From: Xenoacremonium recifei
Taxonomy: Eukaryota > Ascomycota > Sordariomycetes > Hypocreales > Nectriaceae
Direction: 5' to 3'
Length of the DNA: 64,000 nucleotides
Assembly: GCA_012184525.1 (NCBI GenBank)
Contig: WOFQ01000072.1
Coordinates: 1-64,000, forward strand
The position numbers and the translations under genes were made by a program. The stretch's first letter is position 1. Each line of letters opens with the position of its first letter. This document shows, piece after piece, positions 33,712-45,561 of this stretch. The notes under the pieces were generated by a model. The model was not told where the DNA came from and made no database searches. It saw nothing but the letters and a program-made list of their open reading frames with translations.

Positions 33712-35472
33712 ATGCGCTCAGACGAAATTCCGACCATCAGGAGCGTCAAGATCGATGTCCCCGAGCTTGGCATAGTGAACGGGATCTCGCTCAACGACGA
33801 GGTCTGCCAGTATCTGGGGGTTCCTTATGCTAACATCCCAGGAAGATTCAGACGGTCTACTCTCTGGCAAGGTCCGTGGAAGGGTGGGAAGCATGACGGC
33901 AGCAAATTCGGGTAAGAACATAAACCTCTACCATCAACGCATGAGGAATTAATAATAAGTGGCAGGCCGTACTGTCCGCAACCTCCTCGCGACTTCTATC
34001 CGGTCCCCAGTCCCGCCAGGCCATGGCTTGAGATGCCTCAAGCAGATGAGTTCAATTGCCTGAATTTGAACATCTCGGTTCCCCGCTTGCCTCTCTCAAG
34101 CGATGCTCCTACTTTACCCGTCATGGTCTTTATGCATGGCGGCGCATTCACATATTCCATGAACTCATCCCCTATTTATGATGGCCGAATGTTGGCTTCC
34201 GCCTCCGCCAGCCTATCCAAGCCCACGATCATTATAACGGTCAACTACAGATTGGGAGTGTACGGCTTTTTGGCTGGCCAAGACATCCTTGAATACAATA
34301 AATCCCATGGAGAGGCTGGTGTTGGAAACTATGGAATCTGGGATCAAGTTCTCGCTTTGCGATGGGTTCAGAAACACATTCGACCATTTGGGGGAGACCC
34401 TTGTCGAGTAACTCTGTTCGGGCAGAGTGCCGGAGCCGCTTCGTCACATGCACATATCCTCAGAAAAGAACCTCTATTCTCCAGTGTCATATTGCAGTCT
34501 GGTCAACTCGGGCTGTGCGGGGTTTTGTCAATCGACGAATATCAAATTGTATATGAGAAGATGCTGTCGAATCTGGGCATCCCTCTTGACCTCCCTCCTG
34601 CAGAGAGGTTGCAGCGTCTACTTGAGACCGATGCGGCCAAGATCACAGCTGCCATGGTTCCCACATTCATCATCCCAGTCGTGACTACACCACTGTGCGA
34701 CGATGGCGTACTGATCAAGAACCCTATGGCGACTTATGATGATCATGATTCGTTCATAGTCCCGGACTGGTGTCGCCGAGTCATGCTCGGCGATGCCAGG
34801 AATGAGTGCATCATATGGAATAAGTCATGGGATAATCTTTCGCCTGTGCCGATGTCGACTGCACAACACCTATCAGTTCCAATAGCAGAGCTGACGCTCT
34901 CCAAAATGGCTTCTTACCTTGGTCACGATCTTGCACAGCAAATTGCCAGGCTTTACAGCATCTCCACAGATTCCTCTCCTCAGGAAGTATTCTGGGCCCT
35001 TGAACGCATGACCTCGCACGGCATGTACTCGGCTCCTGTCTACTTCGCACAGAAGACCGCTGCAAAACAAACCACGAACGTCTTTGCGTACCATTTTGAC
35101 GTACCTTCACCCTATGATAATGCTTGGGGAGGATTGGCTCATCACTCCAATGACAACGTTTTGATTTGGGGCATTCTACGGCATACCCTCCCAGCATCGC
35201 AACAGGTGGTAGCTGACAAAATGACTGAAGCCTGGATTTCATTTGCCAACGATGAGGACCCATGGGAGAAGTTCACGGATCAGCAGAAGTGGATGGTTTT
35301 CAGCGAGGATAAAGCGGATCTAAAGACTCGTGACGAGGATAAAGGTCGTGGGTACGATATCTGGGAGCAGCTTCTAGACATAGGTGCGTTCAAGAAGCTC
35401 GCTCGTTTGAGCGAGGAGCTATGTCTCAGAAAAAATGAAATTCTCAGCCGACAGAATTTAAAGACAGGTTGA
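33712..35472 (+). CDS. Type-B carboxylesterase/lipase (alpha/beta hydrolase)
   Basis: Exons 33712-33911 and 33966-35472 give 568 residues. Typical motifs: YLGVPYANIPGRFRR near the N-terminus, MVFMHGGAFTYS for the oxyanion hole, and the nucleophile elbow VTLFGQSAGAASS. The acid is expected in the region around residues 310-340; the histidine is likely in GGLAHHSNDN. There is no clear signal peptide, so it may act inside the cell. It cleaves carboxylic esters; the substrate is unknown. Start: ATG 33712 (MRSDEIPTIRSVKID); the frame continues upstream without another ATG. The gene is intact and divergent from the aminotransferase. Confidence 0.9.
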
Positions 35473-35908
35473 TATTAAACCAATAAAAAATGATGTATCA
35501 AAGAAATGTCAAAGTAGAATTGCTGAATCATAGTAAATAATTACAAAAAGGGCAACTTATTTGTTATAGTACTACTAAAATAGTTACCTTACGGAATACC
35601 TATATAATGAAATTCAATTACTTTTCAACTACCCTACCCTACAGTAGAACCTTATTTTAGGAGGGACACGGATAAAGATTCCGGATCAGTGATAAATATC
35701 TAGCTTAGTTTTAAAATAAGGGACATATATTATTCTAAGAATAACAATTTTCAAATTAAATATGCTTGTACGCACACAAGTCTCTCCGGATAATATGTAA
35801 ATTGTGATTCATTTGCCGGCTCTCTATTGACTTGCAACTTTCCTATGGTCAATTAGTTGTAACAGCAGCCTTTGTGAGCTGTGCCGTTAAAAACATGTTG
35901 ATGCCTGC
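35473..35908. other. AT-rich 3' flank between convergent genes
   Basis: Very AT-rich, with stops in all frames. It separates the ends of the carboxylesterase and the GH43 gene. No element is recognised. Confidence 0.5.
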
Positions 35909-38488
35909 CTACTGCCCATAAATAGAGGCCTCGTACAACGCTGCCTCCCAGTCGGCTTCCTGACTGTGATCAATATCCCACACCGAAGTAACCGTCAGTT
36001 TGACATAGCGAAATTCACCCGATACCTCGTTAGCACAGAATCCAGGGTTCAGGTTCTCAGAGTTGTTATAGAGCAGAGTCCAAGTCACATTGTCCACACT
36101 TCCACTGAGGGTATATCGATTGACGGCATCGGACCCTCCAACACTCATGAACGAGAGGCCAATCCATGACAGAGTGTAAGTGTCTTCAAGATCCACTTGC
36201 CAGAAATAAGGCACCTCTTGTGGTAGAAAATAGTTTTCGATAGCATCGTAGGGACTTACGTCATAGTCAATACCATTATTGGCAGCTGCTGCGCTGAAGT
36301 TGTAGGTTCCTGCAGCTTGCTGGGCCGCAGTCAAAGCTGTAGCTTTTGTAGACGTGACAGGCTTGTTGAGAGAAAGCAGTTTCCATTTGGGAGGAACAAT
36401 CTCCTGTTGATCAACTGCGATCTCAGTTTGTGGCATATATCTCAAAGTCATGTTGCCGGCGCCCTTGACGCCAGATTCACCGGCTTCACTGTCGTTAATA
36501 TATAACGGCATGAAGACGTACGTTGACTCCTGGAGATCAACGGTATTATAGCGATCACCGATGAAAACGTAGCTTGGACTCTGATCAGTCCCAAGATTGA
36601 GAACCCATGTTGACTGACTGTAGAACGTGCTGGCATCACCCACAGGCTGTAGAGAAGACCACGTAGAGACGCCATTCCGGTACCCAGTTGTGGTATCGCG
36701 AGGCATCGTAAACCCGCCGGAGATATCGTCAGTTCTCTTGTATTGCGCCTGATTAGGAAACCATCCGGTTTGTGTTGAAGTAATCAAGTATATATACTCT
36801 CCGTCAGATCCGTAATTGCGAACCAAAGCGGGTGCCTCGCGAGATTCATCGACGAAGACATCGTACTCCAGTTCGGGTACAACATCTGTCAAGTCGTCAT
36901 TGACTTTCCAGACACGGTTATATACGTTGTCTGTGGCAGTAATGAAATAGTAGTCGCCAGTCTTTGGATCCTCCCACACGGTCATGTCGCGAGCGCCGTA
37001 CCCGATGTTGTCACCGTAAAGGGCCGGGTTGGGATCAAGGCCATCAGTGGTATAATACAGCCCAGCGCCGTATGTGGGACAGTAAACCCTCATAGACATA
37101 ATATCAAAAGCACTAGCATCCTGCTCGTATGTGCCGCTGGGGAAATTTATAATAGGTGTGAAAATGGGCACATCGCTCGGGGTAACAGCAATTTGATACG
37201 TTTGTTTGGCCACAGAGCTGGACTTTCCATCTTTGACTGCGATAGCCTGAACAGTCAGATTTTGGTTGGCCGTTCCAGTTATAGTAATTCGTGTGCCACT
37301 TAAGTAAACCTGGGATGAGTTGGAGAGGCTGGGTGTCGATCCATCTGTAGTGTAATAAATGGTTGCATTATTGCTTGATATGGTAATAAATGCTGCATCC
37401 CCAGAGTTGACCAAAACCGTTGTCTTAGACTTAGATTCGCTTAAAGTAGGGCCAATCACGGGAGGCACCAGTTCTTCTCGCTCGTTACCAGGGTCACCAA
37501 TCGTGAAAACCGACTCGGCGACCTTGGATCGCACATTGGTTGGATAACGAACAATATAGTCCGCAGCGCTGACAGCGTATTTGCCGACATACTCTTTGTA
37601 GTAGCTGTCATCCCACGCCGTCATATTGACGGCGATAGCTTTCAAAGTCATGTTGAACCGGACGTTGGTGAGCTCGTATTCATCATCGCCTGCTCGAGCA
37701 GTGCCATAACCATCCGGTTGTGAGACGTAAGTGATTTTTTGTGGATCATTCGGGTCCTGCGCCTCGTACTGAAGGATCTGGAGAGGGTAGCCGGCCTGTA
37801 CAGGTAGTAAAGGATGTGACGTGTCATCGGTATTCAGGGCAGCGGTGTTGTAGTCGACAACTGGATAGCCAACTCGGTCGCCCATAGCATTGGTGTCGTT
37901 GACGCCTCGTCCGGGGCGGCGATGCCCTTGGACTGTAAGCACATAAGGGCCTTCAATTTCATCGGCAGTGGCGACTATAATTTCGGACGGAGCGTAGCTG
38001 ACGGACATCTCCCAGTGGGCCCAGATGATGTACTTTCCCGTGCTCTCGGACTTCAGCAGCTTCGGGCGTTGGACTTGACAGTATGTGAGAAGATGATTAC
38101 CGTTGACATCTTTGGTGTATACCGTGATTGGAGATGCGATCCTCTTCCAGTTGAGTAAATCGGTAGAGCTGTACATGTTGACAAGTGCCGGGTCAGGGGT
38201 TTCCCCAAGAACAGAGATCGTCATGTCTTGTCCTACCCAATAATACGTATCCTCCTCCTTAAGCATGTTACCACCCCATGCTTGGATTTGATCACCGTCA
38301 ACATCGTACCAGATCTCTCCATTGGGTACCGCAGTGTAGACGGACTGGACGGTCGCTGCCTTGGGGCTCTCGTAATTAGCCTTGTTGATGAGGGAGAATT
38401 TGGTTGAGTAGGTCGAGGCCTTGTTGACCGTATTCCCACTCACTAGTCCAAGCAGGGCTGTGGCCGCAAAAAAGCGGATAAAACTCAT
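35909..38488 (-). CDS. Secreted GH43-type glycoside hydrolase with an inserted chitobiase-like domain
   Basis: A single exon from ATG 38488 codes for 859 residues and starts with a signal peptide (MSFIRFFAATALLGLVSG). The frame extends 51 codons further upstream, but the signal peptide fixes the start. A beta-propeller resembling exo-beta-1,3-galactanases opens with IQAWGGNMLKEEDTYYWVGQD and VNMYSSTDLLNWKRI. About residues 330-480 are different: two repeats with YYTTDGSTPS and YYTTDGLDPNP, as in CHB_HEX/Fn3-like domains. The propeller resumes with ARDMTVWEDPKTGDYYF, EAPALV and YVFIGDRYN. The last about 140 residues look like a discoidin (F5/8 C) domain (LEDTYTLSWIGLSF, VKLTVTSVWDID). It should cut plant or microbial polysaccharide outside the cell. 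Confidence 0.85.
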   Translation of the reverse strand: MSFIRFFAATALLGLVSGNTVNKASTYSTKFSLINKANYESPKAATVQSVYTAVPNGEIWYDVDGDQIQAWGGNMLKEEDTYYWVGQDMTISVLGETPDPALVNMYSSTDLLNWKRIASPITVYTKDVNGNHLLTYCQVQRPKLLKSESTGKYIIWAHWEMSVSYAPSEIIVATADEIEGPYVLTVQGHRRPGRGVNDTNAMGDRVGYPVVDYNTAALNTDDTSHPLLPVQAGYPLQILQYEAQDPNDPQKITYVSQPDGYGTARAGDDEYELTNVRFNMTLKAIAVNMTAWDDSYYKEYVGKYAVSAADYIVRYPTNVRSKVAESVFTIGDPGNEREELVPPVIGPTLSESKSKTTVLVNSGDAAFITISSNNATIYYTTDGSTPSLSNSSQVYLSGTRITITGTANQNLTVQAIAVKDGKSSSVAKQTYQIAVTPSDVPIFTPIINFPSGTYEQDASAFDIMSMRVYCPTYGAGLYYTTDGLDPNPALYGDNIGYGARDMTVWEDPKTGDYYFITATDNVYNRVWKVNDDLTDVVPELEYDVFVDESREAPALVRNYGSDGEYIYLITSTQTGWFPNQAQYKRTDDISGGFTMPRDTTTGYRNGVSTWSSLQPVGDASTFYSQSTWVLNLGTDQSPSYVFIGDRYNTVDLQESTYVFMPLYINDSEAGESGVKGAGNMTLRYMPQTEIAVDQQEIVPPKWKLLSLNKPVTSTKATALTAAQQAAGTYNFSAAAANNGIDYDVSPYDAIENYFLPQEVPYFWQVDLEDTYTLSWIGLSFMSVGGSDAVNRYTLSGSVDNVTWTLLYNNSENLNPGFCANEVSGEFRYVKLTVTSVWDIDHSQEADWEAALYEASIYGQ

Positions 38489-39502
38489 GGTAGGCTGCGA
38501 CGTATAGAGGCTAAATGATTGAGCTTCTCTAGGTAGTGGACTTGGGAGATCTTCATCGATGAGCAGAGGGGCAAGCGGCTCCATTATATACATTTTCAAG
38601 AGCGTGAGAAGTAGTGTCTTTGCGCCTGGTGATCTTCGCATGCATGGGTCGGGCCGAGATGTACGATTTCAAGGTAATACATCCGAAGTGGAATACATAC
38701 AGCTAAGACCTACCTACACACTTTGGGGGGAATCGGTCATCTGAACTACGAACAGGGCGCTAACGCTTACCCCGCAACATGACATTAGGATATGCTCCGG
38801 GGTAAATGGAAACCAAACTTGGTGAGTGCCGTACATCACAAGGGGTCCCGGGCCGTGTATTTCTGTCTGTACTAAAAACCCCATCACAACCCTGGCTTCT
38901 CGGCTCCGAGTTCCCCGAACACGGGGATTCAGAGTCGAGAATAGTGAGTTGATCTACGGACCTCTAGCCATTGCGATACAAAACTGCGCGTGATAGGGTG
39001 GTAGTGTGTGTGGAGGAAAAGGTGTCCCGAACCTCATAAACTCCAGAACGTATGCGAACTGGAACTACAGCTGCTCAAAGAAAGTAGTTTCAGACTTACT
39101 AGCAGATACATCCATGTAGCAGCTATTTGAAGGTATGGCGCGCTCATTATGAAATGCTGAGATTGCATTATGAATATTTAGCACTTAGAGATGCTTGATA
39201 ATGGCTTTCGATAAGACTTCTAAGATCAAAGTTCAGACTTCAGAGTGAGAGATTTGGGAAATTGTTGTTTTCCGTCTAGTCCGCTAATACGTAACGTGAC
39301 CACGCACGTGAAGCATCTTCAACTCTTTTAGTCACCCTCTCCATCCCGTGACACATCATGTGACTATTTTCTAGGTCGTGATAGGAAGGTCGGCTGAGAT
39401 CACTAAATTAGCTATCCGCTCATGTCAGGGAATCTGATGCTAACTTGAGTATTTCATTCTGTACCTGAATCAGTTGTCCTATCGACACCGAAGCCAGCAA
39501 GG
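38489..39502. promoter_or_regulatory. Divergent promoter of GH43 enzyme and regulator, with CreA-type sites
   Basis: CCCCGC at 38770-38775 and CCGGGG at 38797-38802 lie within the inverted arms TTACCCC/GGGGTAA. A second inverted pair, TCCCCG at 38912-38917 and CGGGGA at 38922-38927, has a 4-nt spacer. Both fit or resemble SYGGRG. Carbon catabolite repression of a secreted CAZyme would be expected. Binding is inferred. Confidence 0.5.
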
Positions 39503-41026
39503 ATGCTGTCACCAGAGGTCAAACTATCACCCTCTCTTTCTCCGAACCGATACACCCAGAAAAGGAGGTCGTGTGATCGCTGCCATAGTATCAAAGAAAA
39601 GTGTCGCTGGGCAACAGACATAAGTGATACGTGCGAGAGGTGCTACCGCCTAAAGCACCATTGCTTGACGGTCCGAGCTACGGTTAGACCAGGCCGAAAA
39701 CCAAGGCTGCCGACGGGAAATCGGATGCAATTGCGGCAATCAAAGTCCGGGCCTAAACAAAACATCCACTTGCGCCCTAATGGCCCAACCTCCCACGACT
39801 CTTTGACGGCGGCGCAGACGAAGCTCACACATACTCCAGAACAATGGGCTGAACTCAAGAGCCCCCAGACTGTTGCTTTGTTCCCGCAGCTTAGCCATTT
39901 GGAAGTGCAGTTCCTCGAGCTTATGCTGTACGAGCATATCGACATTGACAAGTACATAATTTGTTCAAGCTTCCGCAACCAACACCGACAGTCGTTCGCG
40001 CGTCACTTGGAGATGGGAATGCCTCTATTAGTGGATGGATTCATTGCATGTGCATCACTTCTCGCTAGCAATGAGAGACTCGAACAGCTCGCCAATGACG
40101 AGAAGATTGGCTATAAGAGAGCGGCCTCGGCAATATCGTCCTTACGTCTGGCAACACTCAACCAGCACTATGATCTCTCGACAATCTTGATATTGGGTGT
40201 GGCGCTGGTCACATTTGCTCTGCACCATCCTGGTGAAAGCCTGCCGCTCTGCCGATATATCCTTAGTCGTGTCAAGACTCTCTTCGATAAGGACGACTCT
40301 CTCGTGCAGCGACTGACCCCTGACAGTGCTGCGTTTCTCATCTGTCTCTCGGGTACTGAAACGGAAGTCTGTCTTCTTCGATCAGAAACCCCCACTGTCA
40401 AGGTCAGATGGAGTGACTTGGGTCAGTTCGTGGATCGATTCATTGGCGTATCTGCACCTATGCTGTCTTATTTTTACGACATTTGCGAATTATCCCAACG
40501 CATCAGGAGGTCCAGATGCAGGGTAGAAAACGGACGTTTAGAAGATACAGCGTACGAAGACTTGTTGGAAATCGAGGGCACACTTAAAAAATGGCAGCCC
40601 GGAGTCACCTATGAGTTCTTGACGAGCCAGTTCACCGATACGGAGGTTACCTTGATCTTATCTCAGGCCAATATCCTTCGACAAACAGGGCTCATTCTTA
40701 CTCATCGTTTGCGCTACCCTTTTGGTGTCGAGGACGCGGTTGGTCTTGCCCTGTCTGAGTCTATCCTCAAGGAGCTCTATGTGGTAGTCCAACTTACGGG
40801 GCAATCAATACCTTTTGCAGAGCTCGCTTGGTTGATAGCTTGCTTTGAAATCAAGAGCCCATTGGAAAGGAGAGCTGCGTTGGCCAACTCCCACCCAATT
40901 GTCAACTTTTCGTCTCAGGTACGCCAAGAGCAGGAAACTAAACTTGTATCATTCTGGGCAGCTAGGGACAATTTGAAGGAAACATGTATATATTGGGAAC
41001 AACTTAGTCAGTATTTTGAACACTAA
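39503..41026 (+). CDS. Zn2Cys6 transcription factor, intronless
   Basis: A single frame of 507 residues starts at ATG 39503. The zinc cluster CDRCHSIKEKC then CERCYRLKHHC begins at about residue 24 and is followed by a basic stretch RPGRKPRLP. The rest is a helical regulator domain without a DNA-binding repeat. It is divergent from the GH43 gene and convergent with the MFS gene at 41204. It may control the hydrolase or the transporter. The lack of introns contrasts with most genes in this window. Confidence 0.85.
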   Translation: MLSPEVKLSPSLSPNRYTQKRRSCDRCHSIKEKCRWATDISDTCERCYRLKHHCLTVRATVRPGRKPRLPTGNRMQLRQSKSGPKQNIHLRPNGPTSHDSLTAAQTKLTHTPEQWAELKSPQTVALFPQLSHLEVQFLELMLYEHIDIDKYIICSSFRNQHRQSFARHLEMGMPLLVDGFIACASLLASNERLEQLANDEKIGYKRAASAISSLRLATLNQHYDLSTILILGVALVTFALHHPGESLPLCRYILSRVKTLFDKDDSLVQRLTPDSAAFLICLSGTETEVCLLRSETPTVKVRWSDLGQFVDRFIGVSAPMLSYFYDICELSQRIRRSRCRVENGRLEDTAYEDLLEIEGTLKKWQPGVTYEFLTSQFTDTEVTLILSQANILRQTGLILTHRLRYPFGVEDAVGLALSESILKELYVVVQLTGQSIPFAELAWLIACFEIKSPLERRAALANSHPIVNFSSQVRQEQETKLVSFWAARDNLKETCIYWEQLSQYFEH

Positions 41027-41203
41027 TACAAGTGTTCAGCGTCAGACAACGAGCCTCCTTTGCTAATTTGCGGGACGTGCGAATTAACTCGTCTTCTATG
41101 ATGCTGCTGTGACTTTGGGTCATAGTCATTTCGCCTGATATGCCTAGCACTAAGAACTCAGAGTCATAAAGCTCTGGCAAAAACCCTGGGCAATACGCTT
41201 GCT

Positions 41204-43084
41204 CTACACATCACGGTGTGCTGGCTGATGTCTCGCCAGGTCCCTGTAGGCTTTCGCTGAAGCAACCCTGGCTGCCTTTCCCCAAACCAGTAACGGTACT
41301 GGAAGCAAAAGGAGAACAAAACAAAGGATAGCAACTAGGATGTGAAGATCTCGCAACCCCATTCCATTAATCCAGGGGGTGAGGGCGAAGAGGACGACAA
41401 CAGAAAATGCATTTCTTGAGAAGACAACGCCGACCAGCGCATGGCCAATTATCTGTTGTAAATATCAGTTTTGGTATTCCCTATAATGAGATGATTGATG
41501 GCCTACATCGTGGTAGCAATCCATGGTATATGCAAGTGCAATGTCGCCGGCAACGATAAGCCCGAACCCAAAGACACCAAAGCCAACAGCGAGTAATGGC
41601 CAGGGTGATCCCTGTGTATATCATCAGTTTACCAAGAACTTTACAACCCACGAACTACATCGTGAGATGTCTAAGAGAGATAAAGCTCGCCACTTACGTA
41701 GTTTATTCCCAAACCAAGCATGAGGATGCCTGCAGGAGTAATGATTGCTGCCGGGAGCGCAAACCAAAGACGCATTTCTGGTTCGTAAATACCACCATTC
41801 CTCCTAGACAGCCAGACGATAGATTTGTCATTCAGGTATCCGGCAAAATAAACCGCAGGGATGGTGCCAATGAATGGTGCAATATTCATTAACCCAACAC
41901 CTGAGGCAGAGAAATTCCAAGGCGGGTAAAACAAGTACGTGGACTGTACCGAAACTAGGATCGCAAACCAGGCTAACAGACTACCGTAAGTTATGGCTGT
42001 ATATGCAATCGCTGGAAAAGTGAACAGAATCACCAATGGTTGGTACATGTCGCGTAACAGTCCTCCGTCTGTTTTAGTGATGAAGGCAAGTCGTTCGCTA
42101 TAAGACTTCATCTGAATCCCTTGGTCTATGTGTGTTTTAGAGCTTCCGGCTTCTGGGTTTTGTAATGGTTTGAGTCCTTCATGATCTCCCATGAGCGTCT
42201 TTTGATCGGTCTGACCAAGAGCCGCTTCCCTAGGTTGAGCTGACTGCTGCAATGGTGTGATTCCGTCCTGGCCCTTGATGATTCCGATATATTTAGACTC
42301 CTCGAAAAAGACGAGAATCACAACAAGGTTGATTGAAAATAGGATCACGCACCACCACCACATCCACCGCCATCCCTGGCTGTCGACAATGTAACCTGAG
42401 GCTACTGGTCCGAGGTATGCGCCAGTAAAGGTGGCTAAGAGATACCAGCCATTCATGAGGGCATGATGATGCACGAAAAATAGATCCGCAATGGTGATCT
42501 GGACGATGGTCTCACTGATTGCGCCCCCAAGACCAGAAATCAGGTTGCTGCCAATGAGGTCTCCTTTGGTATATGTCTTGGCAAACCAAATGCAAGACGC
42601 CAGTTGCAGCGCGGTGCTGAAAATGTAGAGTGGGCGACGGCCGTACTTGTTGATAAGGGGAACGAAGAATATGCAGCCAACAGCTAAACCAGCATAGTTG
42701 ACAGCTGCCGCTGCATTCATGAGGTTGACCGAAAAGCCGAGTTCATCTTGGTATTGCTCCCAGGCTGTAAAGCCGATGTCGAGCTGCACGAACGTCATGA
42801 GGACATAAAAGCAGACAAGAAGGAAATTGAGCGTCTTTCTCCACGAGGCCCAATTAAGAGGATCATTGGGATCAGAAGTGGGAACTGGGTGCAAGATGAC
42901 CCTGGTGGTGGATTGTGTCACTTTCCACCAGCCAACGTGTTAGCCGATATTCCATGGGAGCGAGCAGGTGTGCAAATCTTAGAAAATATGGGTTGAGTGG
43001 CTTACGGTCCTCTAGAGTAATCGTGCCAGGAGGCCATATAGAAGGACCGGGATCAGTATCGTACTCGCGGGTGGATTGATCCAT
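41204..43084 (-). CDS. MFS transporter of DHA1-like fungal type
   Basis: Exons 43006-43084, 41698-42920, 41507-41611 and 41204-41452 give 551 residues. The family N-terminus DPNDPLNWASWRK precedes TM1. Motif A is NKYGRRPLYIFS; the region GWRWMWWWCVILFSINL and the loop before TM7 are typical. The last exons add the conserved ending (AYTMDCYHDIIGHAL, then RNAFSVVVLFALTPWI). Twelve membrane segments are expected at the plasma membrane, with a long charged central loop (residues about 215-290). The substrate is unknown. It is divergent from a flavin oxidase at 44013, so it may move that enzyme's substrate. Confidence 0.88.
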
Positions 43085-44012
43085 GTCGTAGAAGCGTCAC
43101 TAAGAGCGATATTGTCAATAAAAGAGGAGAAACGCAATGAGCGTACAACTGAAGCCTACAACGAGGTCGAATGGGTAGGAGCTGAGGCTTTACGGGATGG
43201 GAGAGTGTTTTCCTTTGTAGCCATTTTGTCTCTGTCTTGTATTCATCATAGCCGCGACATTGAATGGTTATCGGCAGGGGTAACTAAATTTGGAATCGCG
43301 GGGCATCTTGTGATCATCAGGACTAATGCATCTTGGAAACATTCGATCCAGAGATAAGGGTGGTTTGGTCTGAAGAACTTGGGCAGTTTTGGATAGCCTT
43401 GCCCCCAGAACCAGTCTCGATTCCTACGCCAGCCTGTTAAGTGCACCATTGGGAAGCGTTGATTGTTATCACGGTCGCCGGCATCACTATCAGCCCAATG
43501 TTCATTTTCCACGGTTGATTGTTAGCATCCAATATTTGCCTCAACCCCTCCCCAAGCCCAGAAACCAATCGGAGCCCTTCAAACCCACCGGCTTGGCGCG
43601 CCGCCCAGATCAGGTATGAAGTCCGGAGTTAAGGAACGGAAAACGGCGGTTGCAATGGTCCAAGGATTGGGCTGGTTGACCAATGACCTGCGTTTAAATG
43701 AGCCGGCTTGGCGTGTTCTCCATGTCCAGCGTGGCAAATTGAACTTGTGCTGAGGATGGCTGGGAAACGCTGTGTCTCCAGTTCTGAACAACACTTAGTT
43801 ACAGAGAGCGGGACATCGGGATCCGCGCTCTCCGCATCCATCAGCACTTTCGAGACCCAAGTCGTGCGTCCATATGCTATATACTGAGACGACACCCTTA
43901 TATATAGAGGCCATGGGACAGTAACTCGTGAATCGTATTGCCTTGATATCGCCCATCCATGGATTTTCCGGACACACATATCTAATCTTGGTTCACATCA
44001 TTGCGGAACACA
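43085..44012. promoter_or_regulatory. Divergent promoter of MFS and flavin oxidase
   Basis: No gene is seen in 928 bp; overlapping short frames at 43246-43979 on both strands are not convincing. A TATATATAG box lies near 43900, about 110 bp before the oxidase start. Confidence 0.4.
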
Positions 44013-45561
44013 ATGGGCTCAGACATCCCCGCCGGCTTGAAGGCGGAACTCCATGCGCAAGCATTGAAGGATCCAGGACGCCCCAGAACAAACCCCACGA
44101 CTTCCTTCTGGCAGATACCACCGCACGCTACCTTATCGGAGATACAGTCACCTACATTACCATGTGCAACTGACTATGCGATCATCGGTTCCGGCGTCAC
44201 TGGGTGCAGCATTGCAAAGACGCTGCTTGAGAATTCTGCCCAATCAGCCCAATTTTCGGTTACCGTTCTCGAAGCTCGCACACTCACAAGTGGTGCCACG
44301 GGTCGAAATGGAGGAGTTCTTACATCATTTGTTCCCGGTGACTATAAGTTACTGAGTGAGACATTTGGTCACGAGCAGGCTGTTAAAATTGCAAGGTTTG
44401 CCAACAGAACGCTCGAGAAGATGCACGAACTAGCCAATGCCTCGCCCGAGTTCAGAGAGACTAGTGAGGTGCGCAGGCTTCTCGACGTAGTCGCTTTCCA
44501 GGACGAGGAGTCGTTTGAAGAAGCGAAAGAATCGTGGCAGCTGTATGAAGAGCACGTCCCGGAGGAACGTGGGAAAACCAAGTTCTTGACGGCCGAGGAG
44601 GCTACAAAGGTAGGCCACCCAGCAGAAGTAGAATCTTTATGAAGAGTTGCAGACTGATCGCCGGCAGATATACAACATGAAAGCCGATGCTGGGGCAATC
44701 GTGTGTCATAATGGCGCATTCTGGCCATATCGGCTAATCACCCAAGTTTGGCAACAGCTATATGAAAGGTACCAGAGTCGGTTGTCAATAGAAACCAAAA
44801 CTCCAGTGCTCGAAATCACATACGATCCGGAAACAAATCCATCTTATCCATACACACTCTCTACACCTCGGGGTCTCGTCTCCGCCTCGAAAATAATCCA
44901 CGCTACAAACGGCTATACCGGTCACTTACTCCCAAATTTGCGCGGTAAAATCTTTCCTCTTCGGGGCACCATGTCAACACAAGAGGCGTCACCTGACTTT
45001 GGACAACATGGTCGTGAACTCTCTTGGAGTGTTGTCAGTGCTGGCAATTTTGATGCCGCGTCGCATACCTTAGAGCTGGGTCTTTATTATGCCAATCAGA
45101 ACCCCAAGACCGGTGACATTTTCATTGGAGGCGAGAAGGCTAAGATTGACAAAATACTAGTTAGTGATGATACTCTTGTGGAAGACTCGTCTTTGGAAAA
45201 CATTAAGAGGGTCTTACCCAGGTATTTTCCGAAAGGGTGGAAAGAGGGCGAGCTACCAGATATCCGAAAGGTATGGTCCGGAATCATGGGGTTCACAGCA
45301 GATCGCTTGCCCTTGGTTGGACTATTGTCGCCGACTCTGGCTGGCCGAGGTACCGATAGCGGTAGTGAGTGGATTGCCGCCGGCTTTAATGGCTACGGCA
45401 TGCCATTGTGCTGGTCATGCGGCGAGGCGGTTGCTAAGATGACGCTTGGGGTTGATGTGAGTGGCTTTTTGCCGGACGTATTTCTGCCAACTATCGAGCG
45501 TCTTGAAAATCATATGGCAGTTCTGCCTGCCTTAGAACTACTCTTTAGCGGCCGTGCATAG
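44013..45561 (+). CDS. FAD-dependent oxidoreductase, D-amino-acid oxidase (DAO) superfamily
   Basis: Exons 44013-44609 and 44668-45561 give 496 residues. The FAD-binding fold begins at about residue 54 with YAIIGSGVTGCSIAK, followed by TSGATGRNGGVL. Conserved later parts are HATNGYTGHLLP, KVWSGIMGFTADRLPLVG and the C-terminal AGFNGYGMPLCWSCGEAVAKM, the second FAD contact. There is no signal peptide. Family members oxidise amines or amino acids with flavin, often producing H2O2. The exact substrate is not visible. It is divergent from the MFS at 41204-43084. Frame and splice sites are clean. Confidence 0.87.

Noticed and set aside
38489..38641. N-terminal extension of the GH43 protein by 51 residues
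   Set aside because: The downstream Met begins a clear signal peptide; an extension would bury it.
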